In this document: positions 54,301-64,000 of the stretch, one piece after another | How the letters are laid out: each line of letters opens with the position of its first letter | Numbering within the stretch: the stretch's first letter is position 1 | Assembly: GCA_037349105.1 (NCBI GenBank) | Contig: JAYJMM010000072.1 | Span: 248,001 to 312,000, forward strand | Length of the DNA: 64,000 bases | Reading direction: 5' to 3' | Origin: Limnomonas spitsbergensis | Taxonomy: Eukaryota; Chlorophyta; Chlorophyceae; Chlamydomonadales | Position numbers and translations under genes: made by a program | The notes under the pieces: generated by a model | The model's database searches: none | What the model was told of the DNA's origin: nothing | Seen by the model: only the letters and a program-made list of their open reading frames with translations

Positions 54301-57300
54301 GAGCAGCTGTATGGTGTCCTGCGGAGTTATAAGCTAAGGAATGGATGGGGGTGTCAAAATCAGATGTTATAACTTATGTTTATTTGTTTCTGTCAATTTC
54401 CTTGTAGGCACAATCGTCGGCACATCACAGCAGGAGCAGCTGTGAATATATCCTGAGGAGTCAAAAACAAAGGAATCAATGGAATGTTAAAATCTTTTTT
54501 TGTTTTTGTATTTATTTTTGTTTATTTATTAACGTTTATTTCCCAGGTGGCACATCACAGCGGGAGCAGCTGCACGGTGTCGTGAAGGACGCAACACCAC
54601 TCATCCCCCCCACAGCACAACCGGAGAGACTGGATGGTGTTTTAAGGGGCGAGGCAAAGTAGGAGAGTGTCCTGATTCCCGAATGGCTTTCATTCATTAC
54701 GTGCACAGCCCTGAGGAATGTGCGGAACAGGGTACACTGTTTGTTTAGGGTTTGGGGGGCATGACGCACAGTATAAAAGCTTGCTGTTAGCTATCCTTGC
54801 GGGCCATGTAAGACACCCTATACCCTGAAACCAGCCCCCTCCCTCAACCTTACCTGAAGGAAGGGCTTGAGCACTCGCTCCCCTAAAAGCTCCATCACGG
54901 AGAAATTGACCGCGAGCACTTCGTTTACATGGGAGGCTGGCAGCCGTAACCAGGGATGAATCCTGGACTGGACCTGCAGGGTGAAGGGGGGGGAGGGCTT
55001 TCAATAATTGACTGCAAGCACTTCGTTTACATGGGAGGCCAGAGCCGTAACCAGGGATGAATCCTGGACTGGACCTGCAGGGTGAAGGGGGGGGGGAGGG
55101 CTTTCAATAATTGACTGCAAGCACTTTGTCTACATGGGAGGCCAGAGCTGTAACCAGGGATGAATCCTGGACTGGACCTGCAGGGTGAAGGGGGGGGGAG
55201 GGCTTTCAATAATTGACTGCAAGCACTTCGTTTACATGGGAGGCCAGAGCCGTAACCAGGGATGAATCCTGGACTGGACCTGCAGGGTGAAGGGGGGGGA
55301 GGGCTTTCAATAATTGACTGCAAGCACTTTGTCTACATGGGAGGCCAGAGCCGTAACCAGGGATGAATCCTGGACTGGACCTGCAGGGTGAAGGGGGGGG
55401 GGGGCTTTCAATAATTGACTGCAAGCACTTCGTTTACATGGGAGGCCAGAGCCGTAACCAGGGATGAATCCTGGACTGGACCTGCAGGGTGAAGGGGGGG
55501 GGGAGGGCTTTCAATAATTGACTGCAAGCACTTCGTTTACATGGGAGGCCAGAGCCGTAACCAGGGATGAATCCTGGACTGGACCTGCAGGGTGAAGGGG
55601 GGGGGGGGGGGCTTTCAATAATTGACTGCAAGCACTTTGTCTACATGGGAGGCCAGAGCCGTAACCAGGGATGAATCCTGGACTGGACCTGCAGGGTGAA
55701 GGGGGGGGGGAGGGCTTTCAATAATTGACTGCAAGCACTTTGTCTACATGGGAGGCCAGAGCCGTAACCAGGGATGAATCCTGGACTGGACCTGCAGGGT
55801 GAAGGGGGGGGGGGGGGCTTTCAATAATTGACTGCAAGCACTTCGTTTACATGGGAGGCCAGAGCCGTAACCAGGGATGAATCCTGGACTGGACCTGCAG
55901 GGTGAAGGGGGGGGGGAGGGCTTTCAATAAATGACTGCAAGCACTTTGTCTACATGGGAGGCCAGAGCCGTAACCAGGGATGAATCCTGGACTGGACCTG
56001 CAGGGTGAAGGGGGGGGGGGGGGGCTTTCAATAATTGACTGCAAGCACTTCGTTTACATGGGAGGCCAGAGCCGTAACCAGGGATGAATCCTGGACTGGA
56101 CCTGCAGGGTGAAGGGGGGGGGGAGGGCTTTCAATAATTGACTGCAAGCACTTTGTCTACATGGGAGGCCAGAGCCGTAACCAGGGATGAATCCTGGACT
56201 GGACCTGCAGGGTGAAGGGGGGGGGGAGGGCTTTCAATAATTGACTGCAAGCACTTCGTTTACATGGGAGGCCAGAGCCGTAACCAGGGATGAATCCTGG
56301 ACTGGACCTGCAGGGTGAAGGGGGGGGGGGGGGCTTTCAATAATTGACTGCAAGCACTTCGTTTACATGGGAGGCCAGAGCCGTAACCAGGGATGAATCC
56401 TGGACTGGACCTGCAGGGTGAAGGGGGGGGGGAGGGCTTTCAATAATTGACTGCAAGCACTTTGTTTACATGGGAGGCCAGAGCCGTAACCAGGGATGAA
56501 TCCTGGACTGGACCTGCAGGGTGAAGGGGGGGGGAGGGCTTTCAATAATTGACTGCAAGCACTTCGTTTACATGGGAGGCCAGAGCCGTAACCAGGGATG
56601 AATCCTGGACTGGACCTGCAGGGTGAAGGGGGGGGGGGGGCTTTCAATTATTGACTGCAAGCACTTTGTCAACATGGGAGGCCAGAGCCGTAACCAGGGA
56701 TGAATCCTGGACTGGACCTGCAGGGTGAAGGGGGGGGGGAGGGCTTTCAATTATTGACTGCAAGCACTTTGTCTACATGGGAGGCCAGAGCCGTAACCAG
56801 GGATGAATCCTGGACTGGACCTGCAGGGTGAAGGGGGGGGGGGGGCTTTCAATAATTGACTGCAAGCACTTCGTTTACATGGGAGGCCAGAGCCGTAACC
56901 AGGGATGAATCCTGGACTGGACCTGCAGGGTGAAGGGGGGGGGGAGGGCTTTCAATAATTGACTGCAAGCACTTTGTCTTCATGGGAGGCCAGAGCCGTA
57001 ACCAGGGATGAATCCTGGACTGGACCTGCAGGGTGAAGGGGGGGGGAGGGCTTTCAATAATTGACTGCAAGCACTTTGTCTTCATGGGAGGCCAGAGCCG
57101 TAACCAGGGATGAATCCTGGACTGGACCTGCAGGGTGAAGGGGGGGGGGAGGGCTTTCAATAATTGACTGCAAGCACTTTGTCTACATAGGAGGCCAGAG
57201 CCGTAACCCGGGATGAATCCTGGACTGGACCTGCAGGGTGAAGGGGGGGGGAGGGCTTTCAATTATTGACTGCAAGCACTTTGTCTACATGGGAGGCCAG

Positions 57301-60300
57301 AGCCGTAACCAGGGATGAATCCTGGACTGGACCTGCAGGGTGAAGGGGGGGGGGAGGGCTTTCAATAACTGACTGCAAGCACTTTGTCTACATAGGAGGC
57401 CAGAGCCGTAACCCGGGATGAATCCTGGACTGGACCTGCAGGTTAAGGAGGGAGGCATTTAACTTTTTAATAAGTGGCTGCTTTGTTTACGTGGGAGTAT
57501 GGCAGCCATGACCAGGGCTGAATTCCGGACTGGTTCAGCAGGGTAAAGGAGGGGGGAGGGGGGAGGCATTTTAATAAGTGACCGCAAGCACTTCATTCAC
57601 ATCGGAGGATGGCAGCTGTAACCATGCATTGTTCACGGACTGAGTTCAGGAGAGGGGGGGGGTATGTCATACTTTGTGCACAGAGGAGGGGGGGGGTATG
57701 TCGTACTTTGTGCACAGAGGAGAAGGGGGGGGGTATGTCATACTTTGTGCAAAGAGGAGGGGGGGGGGGGTATGTCATACTTTGTGCACAGAGGAGGGGG
57801 GGGGGGGTATGTCGTACTTTGTGCACAGAGGAGGGGGGGGGGTATGTCATACTTTGTGCAAAGAGGAGAAGGGGGGATAGAGGGGGACGGACGATGTGTA
57901 CTGCGCATCTGTGACAAGCAGGGTGGTGGGGGCAGAGGGAGGGGTTGTTTGTTGGACTATTCGTAGGGCACACGGTGGGGACAGAGGGCATAGGAACTGG
58001 CTACCACAGCCAGTGGTAGCCAGTCCCTCCGGTGGGGTGGATCACGAACATAACAGAACACGGGAGGGGGGGCGCGTCATCAACCAACTGCAGGTTTTTG
58101 GTTCATGTGGTGGCAGGTTGGCAGCTGCAACTGACAGTGGGTCATCGATTGGGCACAGACGGGTGCGAGGGGGAGGCAGATTATAAAACGTTGTCGTCTA
58201 CAATTTGACCTCAGATATTCAGGGCAGGGGCCCGCCTTCACCTGGGGTGGGGTGTGGGTGGGGCAGCGTCCCTCCATGGTCGACTACAATTCAACCTCAG
58301 CGATTCCTGTAAATTGAGCGAGCCTTCACCCAGGGTGGGGTGTGGGTGGGGGGCAGCTTCCCTCCATTGACGGCTGAAATGCAGTCGGGCTATGCCTGTG
58401 TTGAGGGTTGAGGGTTAAGGGTTACGGGTTTTCAGTTTCACCTACACCCCGGTCTAGGGGTCAGGGTCTAGGGTTGAGGGTTTCACCTGCACTCGCTCTA
58501 AATTAAGAGTTCAGGGTTTGACCAGCAACACCGTCAGGGTTTGACCAGCAACACCGTCAGGGTTAAGGGTCACGGGTTTCATCTATATATGCAAAACGTG
58601 GCAGTTGAAAGCCCCATCCCCCCTCCTTCTGCTTTGACGAGCACTCACCTGCCCCCCTGGCCTCGGTAGCACCGCCGCCGCCCCGCTGCTGCTGCCGCCG
58701 CCGCTGTCTCTGATACTGCTGACCTCGGGCTCACAGAGGGAGCGGGTAGTGCTGCTGCCGTTGCGGGCTGGACCACCCTGGCAGTCAAGGCCAGAGCTTC
58801 GGTGACTGGAGGCTGCATCGTCAGCAACAAAGGTACCAAAAGAGGAAGTTTCGGTACCTTGATACCGAAGGCCCTCCTGGTCTGAGAGGACAGGACTGCT
58901 CTCCGGACTGGAGGGGGCAGGGCGTCTACTTTGGCCAGAGGAGACAGGCTTGCCCTCCTGGGCGGGAGAGCCAACAGGGTGCCCGTTTTGACTGGAAGGT
59001 GCTTGGCGTCCATTTTGACTGGAAGAGTCCAGGTCCCCATCTTGGCCAGAAGAGGCCAGAGGTGACGGAGCACTGCTGCTCTCAGGCCTGTTCGGCTGTG
59101 AGCCTCTCTGTTCCAAGGGTGTGGACGGGCGAAATCGTCCTGCGGATGCATCCTCCGGCCTGAGCGCCAGCTGCCCCACGGCGATGCTCATGGCGCGCTG
59201 GAAGAGCCAGGACGCAGACAGCGAGGGCTGCGACACGTACGAAAAGGTGGGAAGCAGGGTTGTGACCGGGGTCAGCCAGATGGCCGGTTTATGCCGGGCC
59301 GGGGTTTATGCTTTTTGGAGGGAGCATTTCAGTCAAAAGGGCGGGAGCATTTCAGGAATGGCGCCTGTTCTTTAGGAGAGATCCTGCCGTGCCGAAGAGA
59401 GATTGTCTGAAAAGGCCAGAAGGGCTAAAAATGCATCGAGGGCTGAGAATGCTAAGTGGGCGTCATTGTTACAGCATCTATACACCCACACAACAACCAT
59501 TGGCTTCACACCATGTTCATACCTGGTAAGGGTGCAGCCATGCCAGGTCACCCTTGCTGAGACGGTCCTCTTTCAGAGCCTTCAAGAAAACGACATAGTG
59601 CAACAATCAAGACACCATTACAGAACAAGATAGAGAGCACGATAAAGGGAAGAGAGAGCCTGCATTACGCCAGGCAGCGAGCAACAAATCGTATCGGAAC
59701 CTGAACTGTAAAGACGGCATGTGGCAATTGGGAAAGCGTTCAACAAACAAGGCAGTGTGTACGATCAAGGGAGAGAGGCGAGCCTGCAACATACAATGCA
59801 GCGAGCAACAACTTGTATCGAAGCCTGCAACAACTTATGTTGGAGCCTGCAGCATTCCATGCAGCGAGCAACATTACTACATTAGGAACAGCTATCACCC
59901 TGAACCTCTTCCTCAGCACTCAAAGCTTGGGGTAGCTGCATCAATGCTAAACCAACAGCGCATTGTGTATTGATCAGCAGGCATGTGGGGAGGGCTTACC
60001 TGGTCAATGGCCACAGTGAGGCGAGGCAGGTGCCGCATAAGGGAGCCAAAGCCGCCAAAGGACAGCGGGCTCTGCGTGGCGCTGGCATCGCCAACCTGGG
60101 AGGCATTCAAATTTAAGCAGCATTGAAATGTACCGGTGGGCAACATTCAAATCTGAAATGTACCGGTGGGCAACATTCAAATCTGAAATGTACCGGTGGG
60201 CAACATTCAAATCCGAAATGTACCGATGGGCAACATTCAAATCTGAAATGTACCGGTGGGCAACATTCAAATCTGAAATGTACCGGTGGGCAACATTCAA

Positions 60301-63300
60301 ATCTGAAATGTACCGGTGGGCAACACTCAAATCTGGAATGTACTGGTGGGCAACATTCAAATCTGGAATGTACCGGTGGGCAGCATTCAAATCTGAAATG
60401 TACCGGTGGGCAACATTCAAATCTGAAATGTACCGGTGGGCAACATTCAAATCTGAAATGTACCGGTGGGCAACATTCAAATCTGAAAGACGCATTTTGT
60501 TTGCTACTAACAGAGTCAGCTGGGATTCATCATGCAAGCATCCATTGTGATTTGCAGCGCTGACACTCCCAACCTGGATAAGGGATTAGGTTGTAGAGTT
60601 TACCTCTAAACCCTAAACTCTTAACACCAAACTCTCTGCAAGCATCCATTGTGATAGGCAGTGCTGGCACTTCCAACCGGGTGGACAGCCGCTGTGAAGC
60701 ACACACTTTTAACTTATGACTGGTATCAGAATCAGACGGGCCGTGTTGCAAACACCCATTGTGATATGAGCAGAGTCCGTCTTGGGGAATGAAATGAGGA
60801 TAACCAGAGAGATCCATCAGTGACTATTTATTTTGCTTGGAGGCACTCCGGCTTGTTTGGGGATCCAAAATTGTAGGTTTGCTACACCGATTTTAAATTC
60901 CTTGATTAAATTACAGGTCTCCATTTAGCAACTATAATTGTTAGCAACTATATTAAGATATGGATCCATTGTCCAAGCTGCTGTAGCGAATGAACATGCA
61001 GTTCACACTTTACAAATTCCAGTGCCACTCATTGAGTCGATGCCACAGTGGCTGTGAGGAAGTGTGGGTGTGGAAGGTGTGGATTAAGGCAGGGATCCAT
61101 CGTCCGAGCTGGTGAATGGTAATGCAGATTACGCGTTCTTCCGGTGAAAGTTCAATGTCAGTGTGGATGGTGCACCTAATAATCTGCTGAAGTGTGGGAA
61201 TGAGTGTGTGGGAGAGAGTGAGAGAGTGATGTCATGAGAGGAAACGAGCAATCAGTTATGGGATGGGCTGGGGAGCCCCAAATCCCAGTAGCCAGATCCA
61301 GATCTGACAAAATATTCTGCCACCCTTGAAAGGCCAGGCCTACCAATGTTGCAGCCCCTCCCCCACACATACCCTCCCACCATCAGACAGCTCCAGAACT
61401 TGCACCATCTTTACACAAATTCCACACTCTTGTTCGCGTATCTACTTGTCATTAATTTCACCCCCCCCCAGAGAGTGCCAGGCGTGGCAGGCTTATGTGG
61501 TCATTACTTTCTGGGGAGGTTCTGGTGTCAACTTCAACAAGAAAGTATTTAACAAGATTGTATTTGAAGTACGGTATTCAACAATACAGTTTTCTTAGTA
61601 CTTAATATGTTGCGGCACACCCACCTGCAGCACCCTGTCCCATGCAGGCTGGAGCGGTCCATTGTTGAAGCACGGGAAAGCGCCAAACAGGACTCTTTGG
61701 AAGGCAAGGGAACCCAACGGCACCTCCTGCACAATCAAGTGAGGGGGGGATCACTCGGGCCTGCACACCTGAGAAACGGGGACAGTGACAAGCAATATGC
61801 TGCAGGGCGACATCCGGGCAATCGGGCCTCCACATTGGAGGGCAAGGGAAATAGAAGATTAGGATCTTCTTGTGCAGGCAAGCGGGGGGGATACACTTAG
61901 ATCTGCAATGCTGGCAAAGGGGGAAAGCGCCGCACAGGTCTCTGCACGAAACTAGGCATGCCCTAGGGGGTGGATGGGGCTAAACCCTAAACAGGCCTCT
62001 CCCTGAGGAAAGAGAAACCAACCAACCAACAGCACACGTCCTGCGTGTGCAAGCGGGATGAAACAGTTGGGTGCTAAGGCAGCCAGCAAACTCCCACCTG
62101 ATGCTTTTGAGACAGACCTCCTAGGATATCAGTCCCTCCTTATATGCCCTGCCTAGAACAGTTCCGCATCATATCCAGCTGGCCAACCCACCTGGCATCA
62201 TATCCAGCTGGCCAACCCACCTGGCATCATATCCAGCTGGCCAACCCACCTGGCATCATATCCAGCTGGCCAACCCACCTGGCATCATATCCAGCTGGCC
62301 AACCCACCTGGCATCATATCCAGCTGGCCAACCCACCTGGCATCATATCCAGCTGGCCAACCCACCTGGCATCCAGGCATGAGTCTCTGAGCTCTTATGC
62401 AGGGAGGGCCGGTCAGGTAGCCAGCAAGCTCCCCCCTGATTCTCAAGAGACAGTCCCCCTTATCCTAAGGCCTCCAAACGCCCAGCCTGAGGCAATGCCG
62501 AGAAGGCCATCCCACCTGGCATGAAGGCATGTGCCCCAAGCTCTTAATCGGCGCTGCTCCCAGGAGGGCCGCTCAGGTAGCCAGCAAGCTCCCCCCTGAT
62601 TCCCAGGAGACAGCCCCCGTTCTATACTAACCCTTCCCAATGTCCAGCCTGAGGCGCTGCCGAGAGGGCCATCCCACCTGAATTAAGGCATGAGTCTACA
62701 GCTCATATCCAGGAGCTGCACCGCGGAGAGCCGGTGCCTTAGCCAGCAAGCTCCCATCTGGGTCCCAACAGGTAGAGGCGCCACGCTCCTCTACCTGTTG
62801 GGTCCTAAATGGACCGCGTGCTAGCCGTCTTGGTGTGGGAGGAGTCCTACACCGGTTGTTTTTGCAGCTCCCCTGATTCCCAGAGATCGTCCCCCTTCTT
62901 TTAACACCTCCCAATGCCCAGCCTGAGGCAATGTCGAGCAGGCCATCGCACCTGGTATTGAGGCATCAATTCGAAGTACTTGTCAAGGAGCTGCTCCAAG
63001 GAGGGCCGCTCGGGATGGGCGTCCGAGTAGGCAAACATGTAGGTGGTACGTGCAGCGCCGCCTTCAGCCGGGAAGGCCTCCCAAAAGAGCTGCGGAAAGG
63101 TCAAGAGAGGGCTGATCAGGGTGGGTGTCCAAGGAGGCAAATGCAGATAGTCTGGTGGTATGAGCGGCACCGCCTTCAGCCGGGAAACCTCCCAGAAGAC
63201 AGGAAGAGAAAGGTAAAGAGCCCGAGAGGGATGCTTATAATGGGTGTCCAAGTAGGCAAATGCAGATAGTCTGGTGTTATGAGCGGCACCACCCTCAGCC

Positions 63301-63873
63301 CGAGAGGCCTCCAAGACAAGCTGCAGATAGTTAAGAGATAGTTAGAGACGGGTGCTCAGGGTGGGCGTCCGTGTAGGCAAATACAGGTGGCCTGGTGGTA
63401 CGTGTGGCACCCCCCCCAGCCAATAAGGCCTCCAAGACGAGCTGCAGAGCGAGGAAGGGAGAGAAGCGTTCCTCAGGTTGGGATGCTTGCACACGCATGT
63501 GGAGTGTGAGCCGAGTTCAAAACAAACCTGCTTCTCTTCTTCCTGTATGTCCTGTATGTTTGCTAGACGGTGCCTAGCATAATCCCTGTCAGGGTGTCAG
63601 GGATCCCGTATATTTAAATACCTAGTCATCGATCAAATATGCCAGCTTTTTTCTTCATTCTACAAACAGTTAGCGGTCAATATTTCGCCCTGGGTGCAGC
63701 CTTCAAGGAAGCCATGCGAGTTCGAACCCGAGTGCAGGCAATCCGAATTGACGGTGGTAGTCTGAGCCTCGAACCGCAGGCCATGTGTCGCCGACCCCGC
63801 ACCTGCATGTCCTGCTCTGCATCTGTGAGTGAGTAGAGCAGGTCCGCCGAGGTATTCCTCTGTTTTGGGAAAC
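51358..63873 (-). CDS. FAD-dependent oxidoreductase of the cyanobacterial/plastid type (3' ten exons; 5' end off the window)
   Basis: Exons in gene order: 63873-63803, 63089-62952, 61726-61625, 60095-60000, 59579-59523, 59227-58649, 54973-54854, 54186-54100, 53343-53218, 51546-51358 (stop). Phases join exactly, giving 520 codons plus stop. From memory the family is a group of FAD/NAD(P)-binding oxidoreductases found in cyanobacteria and plants. Matching blocks include LFWEAFPAEGG, TTYMFAYSDAHPERPSLE, FELMPQYQ, RVLFGAFP, WDRVLQVGDAS, QSPLSFGGFGSLMRHLPRL, SLSASWLFQRAMSIAVGQ, ERVLKPFLQ and the C-terminal RFGSGMDY. QSPLSFGGFG with the preceding GDAS matches the second FAD-contacting segment of this flavoprotein class. 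The N-terminal Rossmann motif must lie beyond 64000. Substrate unknown; plastid location is inferred. Exon 59227-58649 carries a Ser/Pro/Gln-rich insertion. Arrays of its own splice junctions fill its introns. Confidence 0.82.
51570..52345 (-). repeat. 30-bp minisatellite made of the retroelement 3' tail, about 26 units
   Basis: The plus-strand unit is 'catcaggtcaatggcattac' plus 'acctctgggt', matching the retroelement terminus (gtcaatgacgttacacctctggg). The array ends in a genuine element copy: 52320-52375 continues into 'ctgaaaaggctcggctgc' and a purine-rich tail to about 52470. It lies in the last intron of the FAD oxidoreductase gene. Confidence 0.93.
52320..52475 (-). mobile_element. Short retroelement tail adjoining the 30-bp array
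   Basis: The 3' signature plus 'gactgtctggtcggg' and a purine-rich stretch like that at 23390-23480 is seen. No coding part is visible. Confidence 0.6.
52838..52875 (-). repeat. Donor-side echo of the exon at 53343-53218
   Basis: 'actcacccggaaggactctc' plus 'tcaacaccacgggtat' copies the last about 30 bp of the exon and its GTGAGT donor, about 370 bp downstream in gene order. Confidence 0.88.
53380..53740 (-). repeat. Block repeats upstream of the exon at 53343
   Basis: Four 60-90-bp blocks share 'gggggatcaaggcggttga' or 'gcggtcgaccagtg', 'gtgaagggtg' and 'catggggaaatagcagatt'. One end of each resembles the 'ccgacctgg' acceptor region ('gccgacagggtgg', 'gctgacctggagg'). Confidence 0.75.
54290..54650 (-). 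repeat. Acceptor-side echoes of the exon at 54186-54100
   Basis: Four decayed copies (about 54297, 54428, 54558 and 54610) carry 'cagcaggagcagctgtatgg' plus 'tgtcctgcggagt', matching the exon start (GATACTATACAGCTGCTCC in gene sense) and its CAG acceptor. Confidence 0.82.
54940..57460 (-). repeat. About 102-bp acceptor-side array, about 25 units
   Basis: In gene sense each unit is a C-run polypyrimidine tract, 'cttcaccctgcag' acceptor, then about 60 bp of the exon 54973-54854 start ('gtccagtccaggattcatcc', 'ctggttacggc', 'cccatgtaaacgaagtgct') and 'tcaattattgaaagccc'. The real exon is the last unit downstream. Units differ mainly in C-run length and in cgttt/tgtct. Confidence 0.96.
57650..57885 (-). 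repeat. 38-bp array with G-runs, six units
   Basis: Units read 'gtatgtcatactttgtgcac' plus 'agaggagg' and a variable G-run, in the same intron of the FAD gene. No link to an exon edge is seen. Confidence 0.92.
58390..58590 (-). repeat. Degenerate telomere-like tract and duplicated 21-bp unit
   Basis: 'gggttgagggttaagggtt' type sequence is followed by 'gggtttgaccagcaacaccg' twice (58515 and 58537). Confidence 0.8.
60107..60490 (-). repeat. 30-bp array, about twelve units, adjoining the exon at 60095
   Basis: The plus-strand unit is 'aaatgtaccggtgggcaac' plus 'attcaaatctg'. It abuts the real acceptor region 'aacctgggaggcattcaaat', whose 'attcaaat' and 'ggg' elements it shares, so it appears to amplify acceptor-proximal intron. 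Confidence 0.93.
60550..60690 (-). repeat. Two acceptor-side echoes of the exon at 60095-60000
   Basis: 'gcgctgacactcccaacctgg' style and 'gtgctggcacttccaaccgg' style blocks (60557 and 60661) match the exon start plus acceptor 'gctggcatcgccaacctgg'. Confidence 0.78.
60700..61600 (-). other. Non-array part of the FAD gene intron
   Basis: This is mostly unique sequence with a loose duplication ('ggatccattgtccaagctg' near 60962 and 'ggatccatcgtccgagctgg' near 61094). No exon is recognised. Confidence 0.45.
61800..62070 (-). repeat. Acceptor-side echoes of the exon at 61726-61625
   Basis: 'ggagggcaagggaaatagaa' (61837) and the blocks near 61920 and 62000-62060 ('caaccaacagcacacgtcct') resemble 'ggaaggcaagggaacccaac' plus 'ggcacctcctgcac' of the exon start and acceptor. 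Confidence 0.65.
62160..62372 (-). repeat. 29-bp array, seven units
   Basis: The plus-strand unit is 'ccagctggccaacccacct' plus 'ggcatcatat'. In gene sense it carries CCAGGTGGG, resembling the donor of the exon ending at 62952 (CCAG then GTGCGATGG). Confidence 0.92.
62372..62955 (-). repeat. About 165-bp donor-side array of the exon 63089-62952, three to four copies
   Basis: Blocks near 62372, 62510, 62675 and the real site share 'gaggcaatgccgag', 'ggccatcccacctggcatg', 'gcgctgctcccaggagggcc' and 'gctcaggtagccagcaagctc'. That is the exon 3' edge, its donor and downstream intron. Confidence 0.88.
63090..63445 (-). repeat. Acceptor-side array of the exon 63089-62952, three further copies
   Basis: Blocks at about 63112-63205, 63232-63330 and 63355-63450 repeat 'gtgggcgtccgagtaggcaa' and 'gcggcaccgccttcagccgg' plus 'gaggcctccaagacgagctgc', i.e. 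the first about 75 bp of the exon with its acceptor. Confidence 0.9.
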
Positions 63874-63944
63874 CTGCAAGGCATGAGGAGAGACATTCAC
63901 AACTCTCAGGGAAATCATAAACCTTATAATACTACTCGACAGAA

Positions 63945-63969
63945 ACCGAACTGCCTTCTGCAGTTCGGT
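63945..63969. repeat. Perfect 10-bp hairpin followed by GGCC repeats
   Basis: Arms accgaactgc (63945-63954) and gcagttcggt (63960-63969) flank a five-base loop; (ggcc)n follows. It lies in the intron upstream of the exon at 63873. Confidence 0.85.
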
Positions 63970-64000
63970 CGGCCGGCCGGCCGGCAGCCCCAGTCATATA

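Noticed and set aside
63700..63780. Possible tRNA T-arm (gagttcgaaccc)
   Set aside because: The flanking bases do not form a T stem and there is no acceptor or D-arm nearby.

Overview
The window is nuclear DNA of a photosynthetic eukaryote, most likely a green alga. It carries many short, phase-consistent exons with GT-AG introns, plastid-type genes, a fused HydE-HydF hydrogenase maturase as known from Chlamydomonas, plant-type (CCCTAAA-like) repeats and a permuted tRNA gene of a kind reported from prasinophyte algae. The very repeat-rich introns would suit a large prasinophyte genome (for example Pyramimonadales), but that placement is inference.

Layout: (1) 1-2132, minus strand: the first two coding exons of a mitochondrial-carrier-family gene that runs off the left edge. 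(2) 2133-2454: a divergent promoter region. (3) 2455-19276, plus strand: a complete six-exon GUN4 gene (263 aa, tetrapyrrole-binding activator of Mg-chelatase) stretched over 17 kb, including a 9.4-kb intronic satellite of about 89 units of 105 bp. (4) 19.5-24.7 kb: a nest of 5'-truncated fragments of one non-LTR-retrotransposon-like family. (5) 24740-24818, minus strand: a permuted elongator tRNA-Met(CAU) gene. (6) 26257-28712, plus strand: ribosomal protein L31 (two exons, 116 aa). (7) 29.1-29.65 kb: another retroelement fragment. (8) 30448-50079, plus strand: HydEF, 20 exons, 1042 aa. (9) 51358->64000, minus strand: the 3' ten exons of a plastid/cyanobacterial-type FAD-dependent oxidoreductase gene, convergent with HydEF.

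The most striking feature is how the introns are built. Nearly every tandem array in the three long genes consists of copies of the neighbouring exon-intron junction. Arrays following an exon repeat that exon's 3' edge plus its 5' splice site. Arrays preceding an exon repeat the 3' splice site plus the exon's 5' edge. The rule holds on both strands and across ages, from perfect arrays to badly decayed echoes. Introns here seem to grow by repeated local duplication of splice junctions, leaving dozens of decoy splice sites beside each real one. Some arrays keep the reading frame open, so decoy use would add in-frame peptide repeats. RPL31 shows no such echoes.

Functionally, GUN4, HydEF and the FAD protein point to plastid metabolism (chlorophyll synthesis, anaerobic hydrogen metabolism, an uncharacterised redox reaction). 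L31 and the carrier are housekeeping genes. No operon logic applies; each gene is its own transcription unit.
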